Shown here: positions 16,901 through 24,584 of the stretch, piece after piece
How positions within the stretch are numbered: the first letter of the stretch is position 1
Layout of the letters: every line of letters starts with the position of its first letter
Assembly (NCBI GenBank): GCA_963592185.1
Contig: CAVAVT010000017.1
Location: 1-34,050, forward strand
From: CAVAVT01 sp963592185
GTDB lineage: Bacteria; Bacillota; Negativicutes; Selenomonadales; Selenomonadaceae
DNA length: 34,050 nt
Reading direction: 5' to 3'
Notes under the pieces: model-generated
Database searches by the model: none
Told to the model about the DNA's origin: nothing
What the model saw: the letters and a program-made list of their open reading frames with translations, nothing else
Translations under genes and position numbers: made by a program

Positions 16901-17096
16901 AGGGGCGGAAACCCGAGTCAGCATGGCATGGGTTATCATCGGTGGACTTATTACCTCCACAGTGTTTACTCTGCTGATTATTCCAATAATCTTCCTGTTC
17001 TTCGAGGACCATCCTCCGAGGACCTGGTTCTCCAGCCTGAAACATCTGGTTTCACGTTTTAGAAAAGGTAAAAAAGATGTTGTAGAGTCTGTATGA
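13962..17096 (+). CDS. RND-family multidrug efflux pump, inner-membrane subunit
   Basis: This 1044-residue HAE-type (AcrB-like) proton-driven transporter has twelve expected helices and two large periplasmic loops. The first begins ELLPALNTPYVTVTVRYPGA. Proton-relay acidic residues D398 and D399 lie in the TM4 motif GILVDDSIVVLENI. K926 in TM10 (DGIVAKNGTLLLDY) matches AcrB Lys940. A glycine-rich insert (VAGVAGGGGRNGSG) lies in the second periplasmic loop. Translation is probably coupled to the adaptor, with cggagg inside its end. No outer-membrane channel gene is adjacent, so the pump likely shares one from elsewhere. Substrates cannot be read from the sequence. Confidence 0.95.
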   Translation: MNITRFSIKRPVGISMIVMFFVVLGLYSYYHLGVELLPALNTPYVTVTVRYPGASAESVEQAIAKPVEDALSSVSNVKKMQTTAEYQRARVTLELDFDADADSAAIDATKKVEAIRNSLPDEAEEPVVIKRDVNAEPIIEVGITSKNSLSRIYSDAENKFQDVIQQAGGVSEIELYGGIDKEVAIEVDKDKMAAYKLTLDKIVSAVKSENQLLPSGSVYTEKTRSDVRVIAQYKSADDIKHVEVKNTDGASIPITAVAEIREKDARVERYGRVNGEDAVTMAIYKNSDANVVETAANVVSKIQKLEKDYPDYKFTIVSNDADYVSTSLHNTLGTLIEGLITTGLVLYLFLRGWRSTAAVMIAIPTSLISTFFVMYVFGFTFNMMSLMGMTLCIGILVDDSIVVLENIVRHLQMGEDSMTAAEKGRTEIGMAAIAITLCDAAVFMPIAFMSGMTGQYFRQFGLTIVFAGAFSLFVSFTLTPMLASRLFKGGFKPDKKKIWSFMDRIETRAIDMYDKALHWSLEHRKKVLWPALFVFIGSMSMIPLGLVGAEYMPQTDEGSFVVSIELPVSSSSDETNRITLDVEKQIRKIPEVKHYITYAGGRNTYIGRIKVQLVDRKDRSRSIWEITQELRDYANKVTDAKIRVSETQTSVAGVAGGGGRNGSGALRVELRGNDLAKLNEAEIKLNHVLEKINGVSDINSTNVEGIPEMQLSVNRDKLKTYGASLSDVDTAFYSAITGRSAGSLANDPLNGGQDTNIKVRFKNADGFKLSDVESIPVSAGGKLVYLGDVADITYGTGAVSIKRVDKQRSITVGANVGSRPLNDVLTEVRQGLKKDPLPEGITYKFKGQADKMNETFTQLFSALILAMILIYMLLAVLYESTITPFIRMFSLPLGLIGSVLLLFITQNTLNLYSMIGILVMDGIVAKNGTLLLDYTLTLMERGMSARDAVIEAGKVRLKPIFMTTITMIVGMLPTALAITEGAETRVSMAWVIIGGLITSTVFTLLIIPIIFLFFEDHPPRTWFSSLKHLVSRFRKGKKDVVESV

Positions 17097-17142
17097 TGAC
17101 ATATTTGTTAGGTGGAAAAATTTAATACAGACATAAATTTGG

Positions 17143-17180
17143 GGCAGACCTGTTGAATTTGCAGGCCTGCCTTTATTGTT
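17143..17180 (+). terminator. Rho-independent terminator after RND operon
   Basis: The stem ggcag-a-cctg/cagg-c-ctgcc has one internal mismatch and a 9-nt loop, and is followed by tttattgttt. Confidence 0.7.
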
Positions 17181-17182
17181 TG

Positions 17183-17212
17183 AAGTATGCAATTTTGTTT
17201 ACATAAGTATGC
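17183..17212. repeat. Paired AAGTATGC motifs around the PFOR -35
   Basis: Two exact copies of AAGTATGC (17183-17190 and 17205-17212) are 22 nt apart, two helical turns, and flank the -35 hexamer TTTACA. An inverted copy lies at 17299-17306. A fourth exact copy overlaps the metB-like promoter at 23346-23353. The arrangement suggests sites for one regulator, which I cannot name. Confidence 0.4.
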
Positions 17213-17226
17213 GAGGGGTGTATAAT
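17198..17226 (+). promoter_or_regulatory. Strong sigma-70 promoter for PFOR
   Basis: TTTACA (17198-17203), a 17-nt spacer and perfect TATAAT (17221-17226). Transcription would start near 17233, giving an untranslated leader of about 130 nt. Confidence 0.85.
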
Positions 17227-17252
17227 AGATGTAATTGCGGATTTGTATAGTA

Positions 17253-17270
17253 TAGTGAGAAAATTCACCA
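17253..17270. promoter_or_regulatory. Rex-like operator in the PFOR leader
   Basis: TAGTGAGAAAATTCACCA matches the Rex redox-repressor palindrome TTGTGAAwwwwTTCACAA at 15 of 18 positions. It lies about 20 nt downstream of the expected start site, where a bound repressor would block transcription. It is nested in a larger inverted repeat (atttgtat 17241-17248 with atacaaat 17270-17277), so an RNA hairpin is an alternative reading. Confidence 0.5.
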
Positions 17271-17360
17271 TACAAATGAATATATATTCAAAAAATCTGC
17301 ATACTTCTATTAATAATATTCCTACTGTGTATTGGGATTAAAAGAGGGGAGCCAGTCATA

Positions 17361-20300
17361 ATGAGCAAAAAAATGAAAACTATGGATGGTAATAGTGCAG
17401 CAGCCTATGTGTCATATGCATTTACTGATGTTGCAGCTATCTATCCTATAACCCCATCCTCACCCATGGCCGAGCATGTGGATGAGATGGCTGCAAAGGG
17501 AAAGAAAAATCTCTTTGGCCAGCCTGTGCGCCTTATAGAGCTTGAATCCGAGGGCGGTGCTTCCGGTGCTGTACACGGATCCTTACAGGCAGGTGCTCTT
17601 ACTACCACATATACAGCATCCCAGGGTATGCTGCTCATGATTCCTAACATGTACAGAATCGCCGGAGAACTTCTGCCGGGAGTTTTCCACATCAGTGCCC
17701 GTGCCCTTGCAGCATCTTCACTGAACATCTTTGGCGATCATCAGGATGTAATGGCTGCTCGTCAGACTGGTGTGGCAATGCTGGCTGAAACCAGTGTACA
17801 GCAGGTTATGGACCTTAGTGCCGTAGCACATCTGGTAGCAATTAAGGGCCGTGTTCCCTTCATCAACTTCTTCGATGGATTCCGTACATCCCACGAGATT
17901 CAGAAGATTGAAGTCATTGATTATGATGACCTTGGAAAAATGCTGGACTGGAATGCTGTTGAGGAGTTCCGTCATCGTGCATTGAACCCGGATCACCCGG
18001 TTGTACGTGGTACAGCGCAGAATGCTGATATTTATTTCCAGACCCGTGAGGCTGTAAATGGATATTATGAAGCTGTTCCTGATCTGGTTGAGGAAGCAAT
18101 GGCTCAGATTAAGGAAGCAACAGGCCGTGAGTATCATGTATTTGATTACTTTGGTGCTGAGGATGCAGACCGTGTTATCGTAGCAATCGGTTCTGTATGT
18201 GAAACAGCAAAAGAGGCTGTAAAATATCTCAATGCACAGGGTGAAAAAGTTGGCGTGCTGAGTGTTCATCTCTACCGTCCGTTCTCTGTAAAATACTTCC
18301 TTAAGTATCTCCCGGATTCTGTAAAGAAGATTGCTGTTCTCGACCGTACCAAGGAGCCAGGTGCCATCGGCGAGCCTCTGTATTTGGATGTCCGTGCTGC
18401 ACTTTATGGCACAGACAAGCAGGTTGTTGGTGGAAGATACGGCCTCGGTGGCAAGGATGTTACTCCGGATCAGATTTTTGGACTCTATGAGGAGCTTAAA
18501 AATGATGAGCCGAAGAATGGCTTTACCCTTGGAATAAATGATGACCTTAGCAATACATCACTGACAACAGCTCTTGCTGAGGTTGATCTCAGTCCAGAGG
18601 GAACCACAGCATGCAAGTTCTGGGGTCTCGGCTCCGATGGTACCGTAGGTGCAAACAAGAGTGCCATCAAGATTATTGGTGACAATACAGATCTTTATGC
18701 ACAGGCATACTTTGCTTATGACTCCAAGAAGTCCGGCGGTATTACCATGTCCCACCTGCGCTTCGGCAAGTCCCCAATCAATCTGCCATACCTCATTAAC
18801 AAGGCTGACTTCATTTCCTGCTCACAGCAGTCCTATGTTGATAAGTATGACCTTCTGGCAGGTCTCAAAAAGGGTGGCACATTCCTTCTCAATACCATCT
18901 GGTCTGATGAGGAGCTGGACGAAAAAATTCCGGCAGCAATGAAGCAGTACATTGCCAACAATAACATTAATTTCTATACAGTAAATGCTGTAAAGATTGC
19001 TCAGGAGCTTGGACTTGGCGGACGTTTCAACATGGTTATGCAGTCAGCCTTCTTTAAGCTTACTGAAATAATCCCAATTGACAATGCTGTCAAGTATCTT
19101 AAGGATGCTGTAGTTACATCCTATGGCAAAAAGGGCCCTAAGATTGTTGAAATGAATAATGGTGCAATTGACCAGGGAATTGAAGCTGTACATAAGGTGG
19201 AGGTTCCTGCTTCTTGGAGCACTGCACAGGATGCTCCTGCAGAGGCTAAGGACGTACCGGCATTCATCAGCGACATTCAGGATGTAATGAACCGCCAGGA
19301 GGGTGAAAAGCTCACAGTTAAGGACGTTGAGTGCCTGGCTGATGGCACATTCCCTGTTGGCACTGCTGCGTATGAGAAGCGTGGCGTGGCAATTATGGTT
19401 CCAGAGTGGCAGCATGAAAAATGTATTCAGTGCAACCAGTGCTCCTTTGCATGTCCACATGCAGCAATCCGCCCAGTTCTTACTACTGATGAGGAAATGG
19501 CAGCAGCACCTGAGGGCATGAAGTTCAGAGATGCTATTGGAGCAAAGGGACTTCATTACACTATGTCTGTTTCTGTAATGGACTGCACAGGCTGTGGAAA
19601 CTGCGCACAGGCATGTCCTGCAAAGGAAAAGGCTTTGGAAATGAAGCCTATGGAAACTCAGCAGGATCAGCAGGCTGTATTTGATTACGGCGTAGATACT
19701 AAGAAGGTTGCTCCTAAGAAGAATCCTATGAAGGCTACGACCGTTAAGGGGAGCCAGTTCGAGCAGCCCCTCCTGGAGTTCTCCGGCGCATGCGGCGGCT
19801 GCGGCGAGACTCCTTACGCAAAGCTTGTTACCCAGCTTTATGGCGACCGCATGATGCTCGCAAATGCAACAGGCTGTTCCTCCATCTGGGGCGCTTCTGC
19901 ACCTGCAATGCCTTATACAACAAATGCACAGGGGCATGGACCGGTATTTGCAAACTCCCTCTTTGAGGACAATGCAGAGTTTGGTCTTGGTATGTTCCTT
20001 GGAACAAAGGCTGTCCGTGAAACCCTTGCTGCAGATATGGCAAATGCTGTTGAGGCTGGAAAAGGCTCCCAGGAACTTCTTGATTCTATGAAGGACTGGA
20101 TTGAGAACCGCAACGAGGGCGAAAATACCCGTGAGCGTGCGGATAAGCTTACAGCGCTTCTTGAAGCTGAGAAGGGTGAAGATGAACTTCTTAACAAGAT
20201 TTATGACAAGAAGGACTTCTTCGTAAAACGCTCCCAGTGGATATTCGGAGGCGACGGCTGGGCATACGATATCGGCTACGGCGGACTGGATCACGTACTT

Positions 20301-20876
20301 GCTTCCGGCGAGGACGTAAATGTATTCGTATTCGATACAGAGGTTTATTCCAATACTGGCGGACAGTCCTCAAAGGCTACTCCGGCTGCAGCAGTTGCAC
20401 AGTTCGCTGCAACAGGCAAGAGCACAAAGAAGAAGGATCTCGGCATGATGGCAATGAGCTATGGCTATGTATATGTTGCCCAGGTCTGCATTACAGCAGA
20501 TCCGAACCAGACCATCAAGGCTATTGCTGAGGCTGAGGCTTATCACGGTCCATCCCTTATCATTGGATACGCTCCATGCATCAACCACGGTATCCGTGGA
20601 GGCATGGGCAAGAGCCAGATTGAGGGCAAAAAGGCTGTTGAGTGCGGCTACTGGGCTGAGTACAGATACAATCCTGAGCTGGTTGGAACTGATAAGAATC
20701 CATTCACTTTGGACTCCAAGGATCCTAAGGGCGACTTCCAGGAATTCCTCCAGGGCGAGGTTCGTTTCTCCTCACTGAAGCGCAACTTCCCGGATAAGGC
20801 TGAAGAGCTTTACAAGAAGACTGAAAGCGATGCGGCTGCACGTCTTGCCGGTTATCGCAAGCTTGCTGGAAAGTAA
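17361..20876 (+). CDS. nifJ: Pyruvate:ferredoxin (flavodoxin) oxidoreductase
   Basis: This 1171-residue single-chain PFOR oxidises pyruvate with CoA to acetyl-CoA and CO2, reducing ferredoxin. Domains in order: the N-terminal pyruvate-binding TPP domain (AIYPITPSSPMAEHVDE), the CoA-binding and gamma domains, and a two-[4Fe-4S] ferredoxin domain (C688, C691, C694, C698; C742, C745, C748, C752). The TPP-binding domain follows, with the proximal cluster (C811, C814, C839, C1043) and GGDGWAYDIGYGG (963 on). The C-terminal extension is present. It is monocistronic with its own promoter and terminator. It is the central fermentative enzyme of this anaerobe. A Rex-like site suggests NADH/NAD control. 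Confidence 0.98.
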   Translation: MSKKMKTMDGNSAAAYVSYAFTDVAAIYPITPSSPMAEHVDEMAAKGKKNLFGQPVRLIELESEGGASGAVHGSLQAGALTTTYTASQGMLLMIPNMYRIAGELLPGVFHISARALAASSLNIFGDHQDVMAARQTGVAMLAETSVQQVMDLSAVAHLVAIKGRVPFINFFDGFRTSHEIQKIEVIDYDDLGKMLDWNAVEEFRHRALNPDHPVVRGTAQNADIYFQTREAVNGYYEAVPDLVEEAMAQIKEATGREYHVFDYFGAEDADRVIVAIGSVCETAKEAVKYLNAQGEKVGVLSVHLYRPFSVKYFLKYLPDSVKKIAVLDRTKEPGAIGEPLYLDVRAALYGTDKQVVGGRYGLGGKDVTPDQIFGLYEELKNDEPKNGFTLGINDDLSNTSLTTALAEVDLSPEGTTACKFWGLGSDGTVGANKSAIKIIGDNTDLYAQAYFAYDSKKSGGITMSHLRFGKSPINLPYLINKADFISCSQQSYVDKYDLLAGLKKGGTFLLNTIWSDEELDEKIPAAMKQYIANNNINFYTVNAVKIAQELGLGGRFNMVMQSAFFKLTEIIPIDNAVKYLKDAVVTSYGKKGPKIVEMNNGAIDQGIEAVHKVEVPASWSTAQDAPAEAKDVPAFISDIQDVMNRQEGEKLTVKDVECLADGTFPVGTAAYEKRGVAIMVPEWQHEKCIQCNQCSFACPHAAIRPVLTTDEEMAAAPEGMKFRDAIGAKGLHYTMSVSVMDCTGCGNCAQACPAKEKALEMKPMETQQDQQAVFDYGVDTKKVAPKKNPMKATTVKGSQFEQPLLEFSGACGGCGETPYAKLVTQLYGDRMMLANATGCSSIWGASAPAMPYTTNAQGHGPVFANSLFEDNAEFGLGMFLGTKAVRETLAADMANAVEAGKGSQELLDSMKDWIENRNEGENTRERADKLTALLEAEKGEDELLNKIYDKKDFFVKRSQWIFGGDGWAYDIGYGGLDHVLASGEDVNVFVFDTEVYSNTGGQSSKATPAAAVAQFAATGKSTKKKDLGMMAMSYGYVYVAQVCITADPNQTIKAIAEAEAYHGPSLIIGYAPCINHGIRGGMGKSQIEGKKAVECGYWAEYRYNPELVGTDKNPFTLDSKDPKGDFQEFLQGEVRFSSLKRNFPDKAEELYKKTESDAAARLAGYRKLAGK

Positions 20877-20887
20877 TAAATAGTAAT

Positions 20888-20930
20888 AAAAATCGCGGTA
20901 CCTATTGATTTAGGTATCGCGATTTTTTTG
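20888..20930. terminator. Bidirectional terminator between PFOR and the C-S lyase gene
   Basis: A 16-bp stem (aaaaatcgcggtacct with aggtatcgcgattttt, one G-U pair) has an 8-nt loop and T runs on both strands. It serves the converging genes on either side. Confidence 0.93.
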
Positions 20931-20953
20931 CATTGCGTATTGAATTTTTGAAT

Positions 20954-22141
20954 TTATCTATCCTTAAAGGCTGCTGCAAGATGCTGAAGACCGTTTTCAA
21001 CAACGCTCCAGGGTTCAGCCAGGTTTATGCGCTGGAATCCGCTGCCAGGCTTTCCAAAAATGTGTCCGCTGTCAAGCCAGAGATTAGCTTTATGAATAAT
21101 AATATTATCAAGCTCCTCATCAGAAAGACCATAGGCTGAGAAGTCAATCCACAAAAGATAGGTTCCCTCAGGGCGCATTACCTTTACCTTTGGAAGCTCA
21201 CGGCCAAGGAATTCTATTGAACGGTCAATGTTTTTCTGAAGATATTCCAAAAGGGCATCCAGCCAGGGAGCACCATATTTATAGGCAGCCTCTGCAGCGA
21301 CTACAGCCATTGTATTGGGCTGGGAATATCCAAATTTTCCAGCTGTATTTATGAATTTTTCACGAAGCTCTGGGTTGGAAATGAAGATGTTGGAGCACTG
21401 AAGACCAGCAAGATTGAAGGTTTTGCTGGGGGCGGTGCAGGTGACTGTAATATCAGCAAGTTCCTTGGAAATGGAGGCAATAGGGGTATGCTTGTGTGGC
21501 GCGTATACAAATTCCTCATGGATTTCATCACAAAGGATTGTAACCTTATGCTTCAGGCAGATTTCTCCAAGCTTTGAAAGCTCCTCACGGGTGTAAACAC
21601 GGCCGCCGGGGTTATGGGGATTGCAAAGAAGGAACAGCTTGACATTTTCATCAGCAATTTTCTTTTCAACATCATCAAAGTCGATTTCGTAGTGCATATC
21701 TTTGAGCAGTAGAGGGGAATCCGCAATGCGGCGTCCATTTTGCTGAATTTCTTCTGAGAATGGATAGTATACAGGACTCTGTATGAGAACAGCATCTCCG
21801 GGCTTGGTAAAGGACTGAATAGCAGCGGCAATTGCAAATACCACTCCAGGAGTCATTACCAAATCCTCAGTTTTAGGAGTCCAGCCATGTCTCTTTGTGA
21901 ACCAGTCCACCAGAACCTGCTTGTAGGATTCCTTGGGATCTGTATAGCCGAATATGCCGAACTGGCTAGCCTTTACCAGAGCATCAATTACTGGCTGAGG
22001 AGTACGGAAATCCATATCTGCAACCCAGAAGGGGAGGATGTCCTTGGGATAGCCTCTTTCCTCAGCAAAATCATATTTCAGGCAGGAGGTGCCATGCCTG
22101 TCGATAATTTCATCAAAATTAAAGGTATTTGCTTCAGTCAT
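20954..22141 (-). CDS. patB: MalY/PatB-type PLP-dependent C-S lyase (cystathionine beta-lyase-like)
   Basis: This 395-residue fold-type I aminotransferase-like enzyme of the MalY/PatB family cleaves the C-S bond of cystathionine or cysteine conjugates. That releases a thiol, pyruvate and ammonia. The N terminus has the family motif LPFWVADMDF (36-45). CNPHNPGG (173-180), D205 in CDEIHEEF, and K240 in APSKTFNLAGLQ mark the PLP site. A GSGFQRINLAEP segment carries the carboxylate-binding Arg. It starts 5 nt after the upstream transsulfuration gene, with aaggag inside that gene's end. The pair would turn activated homoserine into homocysteine. A dedicated C-S lyase role is the main alternative. 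Confidence 0.9.
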   Translation of the reverse strand: MTEANTFNFDEIIDRHGTSCLKYDFAEERGYPKDILPFWVADMDFRTPQPVIDALVKASQFGIFGYTDPKESYKQVLVDWFTKRHGWTPKTEDLVMTPGVVFAIAAAIQSFTKPGDAVLIQSPVYYPFSEEIQQNGRRIADSPLLLKDMHYEIDFDDVEKKIADENVKLFLLCNPHNPGGRVYTREELSKLGEICLKHKVTILCDEIHEEFVYAPHKHTPIASISKELADITVTCTAPSKTFNLAGLQCSNIFISNPELREKFINTAGKFGYSQPNTMAVVAAEAAYKYGAPWLDALLEYLQKNIDRSIEFLGRELPKVKVMRPEGTYLLWIDFSAYGLSDEELDNIIIHKANLWLDSGHIFGKPGSGFQRINLAEPWSVVENGLQHLAAAFKDR

Positions 22142-22146
22142 GGTAA

Positions 22147-23307
22147 TTACTCCTTTTTCAAATCTGCAATTGCTGCCTCAAATGCCTGGGACAAATCTTC
22201 AATTAGGTCTTCAGTATCCTCTATGCCAACAGACAGGCGGAGAAGCCGATGGTCTATACCATTTCGCTCCAGCAGAGCCTTTGGCATTTCGCTGTGGGTC
22301 TGCTCTAGTGGATATGTGAGAAGAGTCTCAACGCCGCCGAGACTTTCAGCAAAGCAGATGAGCTTAAGCTTGCTGAGAACAATCTGTGCCAGCTCCGGAC
22401 TTTCTGTTTTAAAGGAAATCATGCTGCCAAAGCCAGTTGCCTGACTCTTGTGAAGTTCATGACCTGGGGCATCCTCAAGACCTACATAGTATACATCTGT
22501 AATGTATGACTGTTCTCTGAGCCAGTTTGCGATTTTTAACGCATTTTCCTGCTGACGCTCTGTTCGGAGGCCAAGGGTCTTAATGCTTCTGAGAAGGAGC
22601 CAGCTGTCCATTGGGGAAAGGTTTGGACCTTCGGACTTCATTAAAAAGGTAATCTTTTCCTCAAGTTCCGGATTGTCATTTATGGTAATAAGTCCGGCGA
22701 TGATGTCATTGTGTCCGCAGAGATATTTTGTACCGCTGTGAACCACAATATCTGCTCCGAGAGTCAGAGGTTTTTGAAAATGTGGTGAAAGGAAAGTATT
22801 GTCCACAATGAGAAGGGAATTATTTTCATGAGCAAGCTTTGCCAGCTCCCTTATATCGCTGACCTTCATCATTGGATTGGAGGGTGTTTCAATGAATATT
22901 GCCTTGGTTTCAGGACGAATCAGCTTTTTAACAGCTTCTAAATCAGAGGTATCTTCGTAATCGAATTCCAAACCATACTTTCTATAGATATCATTTGCAA
23001 TTCGTACAGTTCCGCCATAAAGGTCATCGGAAAGAATCATGTGGTCCCCAGAGGAAAGCAGAGCCATAACAATATTGATGGCAGCCATTCCGGAGGATAG
23101 CGCCCAGGTGTGAGTTCCCTGCTCAAGTAGGGAAACAGTACCTTCAAGCTCGTCTCTGGTGGGATTCTTTACACGTCCGTAGTCATAGCCTGTGCTTTGG
23201 TGAAAGCCGGGATGACGATAGGTTGCTGATAAATATATTGGTGTGCTGATGGCACCGGTAGAATCGTATTCGTGACAGCCATGCACCTCGATTGAAAAGT
23301 CCTTCAT
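22147..23307 (-). CDS. metB: Cystathionine gamma-synthase/lyase family PLP enzyme
   Basis: This 386-residue member of the Cys/Met metabolism PLP family has the neighbour-subunit phosphate-binding motif YDYGRVKNPTRDELE (41 on) and the SSGMAAI cofactor loop (71-77). D169 lies in IVDNTFLSPHFQKPL and the Schiff-base lysine is K194 in HSGTKYLCGHND. It is the usual length for MetB, MetC or MccB. Sequence alone does not settle synthase versus lyase. The downstream MalY/PatB partner favours a MetB role (cystathionine from activated homoserine and cysteine). A mccB-type reverse pathway remains possible. The ribosome site is ggagg. Confidence 0.85.
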   Translation of the reverse strand: MKDFSIEVHGCHEYDSTGAISTPIYLSATYRHPGFHQSTGYDYGRVKNPTRDELEGTVSLLEQGTHTWALSSGMAAINIVMALLSSGDHMILSDDLYGGTVRIANDIYRKYGLEFDYEDTSDLEAVKKLIRPETKAIFIETPSNPMMKVSDIRELAKLAHENNSLLIVDNTFLSPHFQKPLTLGADIVVHSGTKYLCGHNDIIAGLITINDNPELEEKITFLMKSEGPNLSPMDSWLLLRSIKTLGLRTERQQENALKIANWLREQSYITDVYYVGLEDAPGHELHKSQATGFGSMISFKTESPELAQIVLSKLKLICFAESLGGVETLLTYPLEQTHSEMPKALLERNGIDHRLLRLSVGIEDTEDLIEDLSQAFEAAIADLKKE

Positions 23308-23345
23308 AAAAACATAACCTCCATAATATGTAATTCATATATTAT

Positions 23346-23353
23346 AAGTATGC
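23346..23353. promoter_or_regulatory. AAGTATGC motif at the metB-like promoter
   Basis: This is an exact copy of the 8-mer repeated around the PFOR promoter; here it lies at the expected start site of the minus-strand PLP operon. A 7-of-8 inverted copy (ACATACTT, 23449-23456) overlaps the -35 of the divergent operon. Confidence 0.3.
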
Positions 23354-23358
23354 AAATA

Positions 23359-23387
23359 ATTATAACGCCATTGTTCAAGTTTTTCCA
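23359..23387 (-). promoter_or_regulatory. Promoter of the metB-like/patB operon
   Basis: On the minus strand TGGAAA (23382-23387), a 17-nt spacer and perfect TATAAT (23359-23364). A second TATAAT lies at 23341-23346. The leader is only about 45 nt, leaving no room for a SAM riboswitch or T-box. Confidence 0.55.
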
Positions 23388-23454
23388 TAGGAAAAACATT
23401 CCACATTGCGTTTCTTTCTAAGCAGAAAAATTTTTTAAAATCATAAAAACATAC

Positions 23455-23483
23455 TTGACATATAGGTTTTTGCATTGTATCAT
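23455..23483 (+). promoter_or_regulatory. Promoter of the UroD-like/ABC importer operon
   Basis: Consensus TTGACA (23455-23460), 17-nt spacer and TATCAT (23478-23483), about 60 nt before the first start codon. This is a strong match. The 237-nt intergenic region is shared with the divergent PLP operon. Confidence 0.8.
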
Positions 23484-23544
23484 ATCCACATAACCTAGCA
23501 AAACATATTAACAATATATGAATTAAACTTTGGAGGAGATATAT

Positions 23545-24546
23545 ATGGCACAGTCAAAGAAAGAATTAGTTCTGGCAGCAATGGATGGAAAGCCAGTTGA
23601 CAGAGTACCTGTTGGATTTTGGTTTCACTTTTTAAAGGATGAGATTCACTCCAATTCCTTTGAAAATCCTGCATTTATAGATGAGCTTTTCGCAGGACAG
23701 AGCAAGTACATCGATGAGCACCAGCCGGATTTTGTAAAGGTAATGACTGATGGATTCTTCCCTTATACAAATAAGAGTGTGGTAGGCGCCACCTCCTTGG
23801 AGGATTTGAAGAATATTCAGCCCCTGCCGGATGATGATCCTTGGTTCACATATCAGGTTGAATATGCAAAGAGAGTAAGCAGCAAGTATGGCAATGAACT
23901 GGCACTGTTCTACAATCTCTTCTGCGCTGGAACAATTTTGAAATTCATGCAGCCTAAGATTGAAAATGGCGAGGCATTCCTTGCTGGTCTGGTTAGGGAG
24001 AATCCAGTGGAGGCAAAGCATGTTCTGGATGTTATTTCCGGAGATGTGGCAAAGCTTGCCAAGAGACTCATTACCGAGGGCGGTGTTACCGGAATTTATT
24101 TCAGCCTTCAGAATCTTATCGGAGAGGGAATTACTCAGGAAGTTTACAATGAGGTTCTTGCTCCCGGTGAAAAAGCTGTTCTTGAAGCTGCAAACAGCGT
24201 CAGCGATTACAACATTCTTCACATCTGCGGATGGTCCGGACATCGCAATGACCTGAGCTGGTACAAAGATTATGATGTTAAGACCATTAACTGGGCAGCT
24301 GTAGTTGAGGATGTAACTTTAACCGAAGGCAAAAAGATTTTCGGCGGACGCACAGCCCTTGGCGGATTTGGAAATGAAGCCGATTCATTGATTTATAACG
24401 GAACTGAGGATGAGATTAAGGCTGAAACCCATAGATTGCTGAAGGAAGCAGGACGTACCGGAATCATTCTTGGAGCTGACTGCACAGTGCCTAGAGATAC
24501 TGATTGGAAGCATTTTGAATGGGTACGTGAAGCAGCTGCTGAATAA
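23545..24546 (+). CDS. UroD-superfamily methyltransferase-like protein
   Basis: This 333-residue protein is of the uroporphyrinogen decarboxylase fold (start MAQSKKELVLAAMDGKPVDRVPVGFW). It lacks the RQAGR motif of true HemE. It instead has H226-x-C228 (NILHICGWSGH) and C313 (ILGADCTVP). This H-x-C...C set binds zinc in the MtaA/MtbA/CmuA-type corrinoid or thiol methyltransferases of the superfamily. The likely role is methyl transfer to or from a thiol or cobalamin; the partner is unknown and no corrinoid protein is adjacent. ATG 23545 follows tggaggag. It heads an operon with an amino acid importer, so its substrate may be what that importer brings in. Confidence 0.82.
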   Translation: MAQSKKELVLAAMDGKPVDRVPVGFWFHFLKDEIHSNSFENPAFIDELFAGQSKYIDEHQPDFVKVMTDGFFPYTNKSVVGATSLEDLKNIQPLPDDDPWFTYQVEYAKRVSSKYGNELALFYNLFCAGTILKFMQPKIENGEAFLAGLVRENPVEAKHVLDVISGDVAKLAKRLITEGGVTGIYFSLQNLIGEGITQEVYNEVLAPGEKAVLEAANSVSDYNILHICGWSGHRNDLSWYKDYDVKTINWAAVVEDVTLTEGKKIFGGRTALGGFGNEADSLIYNGTEDEIKAETHRLLKEAGRTGIILGADCTVPRDTDWKHFEWVREAAAE

Positions 24547-24584
24547 GCTGGATTAAATTATTTTGGGGATAGAGAGGGATTATC

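Noticed and set aside
23308..23352. SAM riboswitch or T-box ahead of the metB-like gene
   Set aside because: The leader is only about 45 nt and shows no terminator or conserved riboswitch core.
23545..24546. Assignment as uroporphyrinogen decarboxylase HemE
   Set aside because: The RQAGR active-site motif near the N terminus is missing and an H-x-C...C zinc set is present; no heme genes are nearby.
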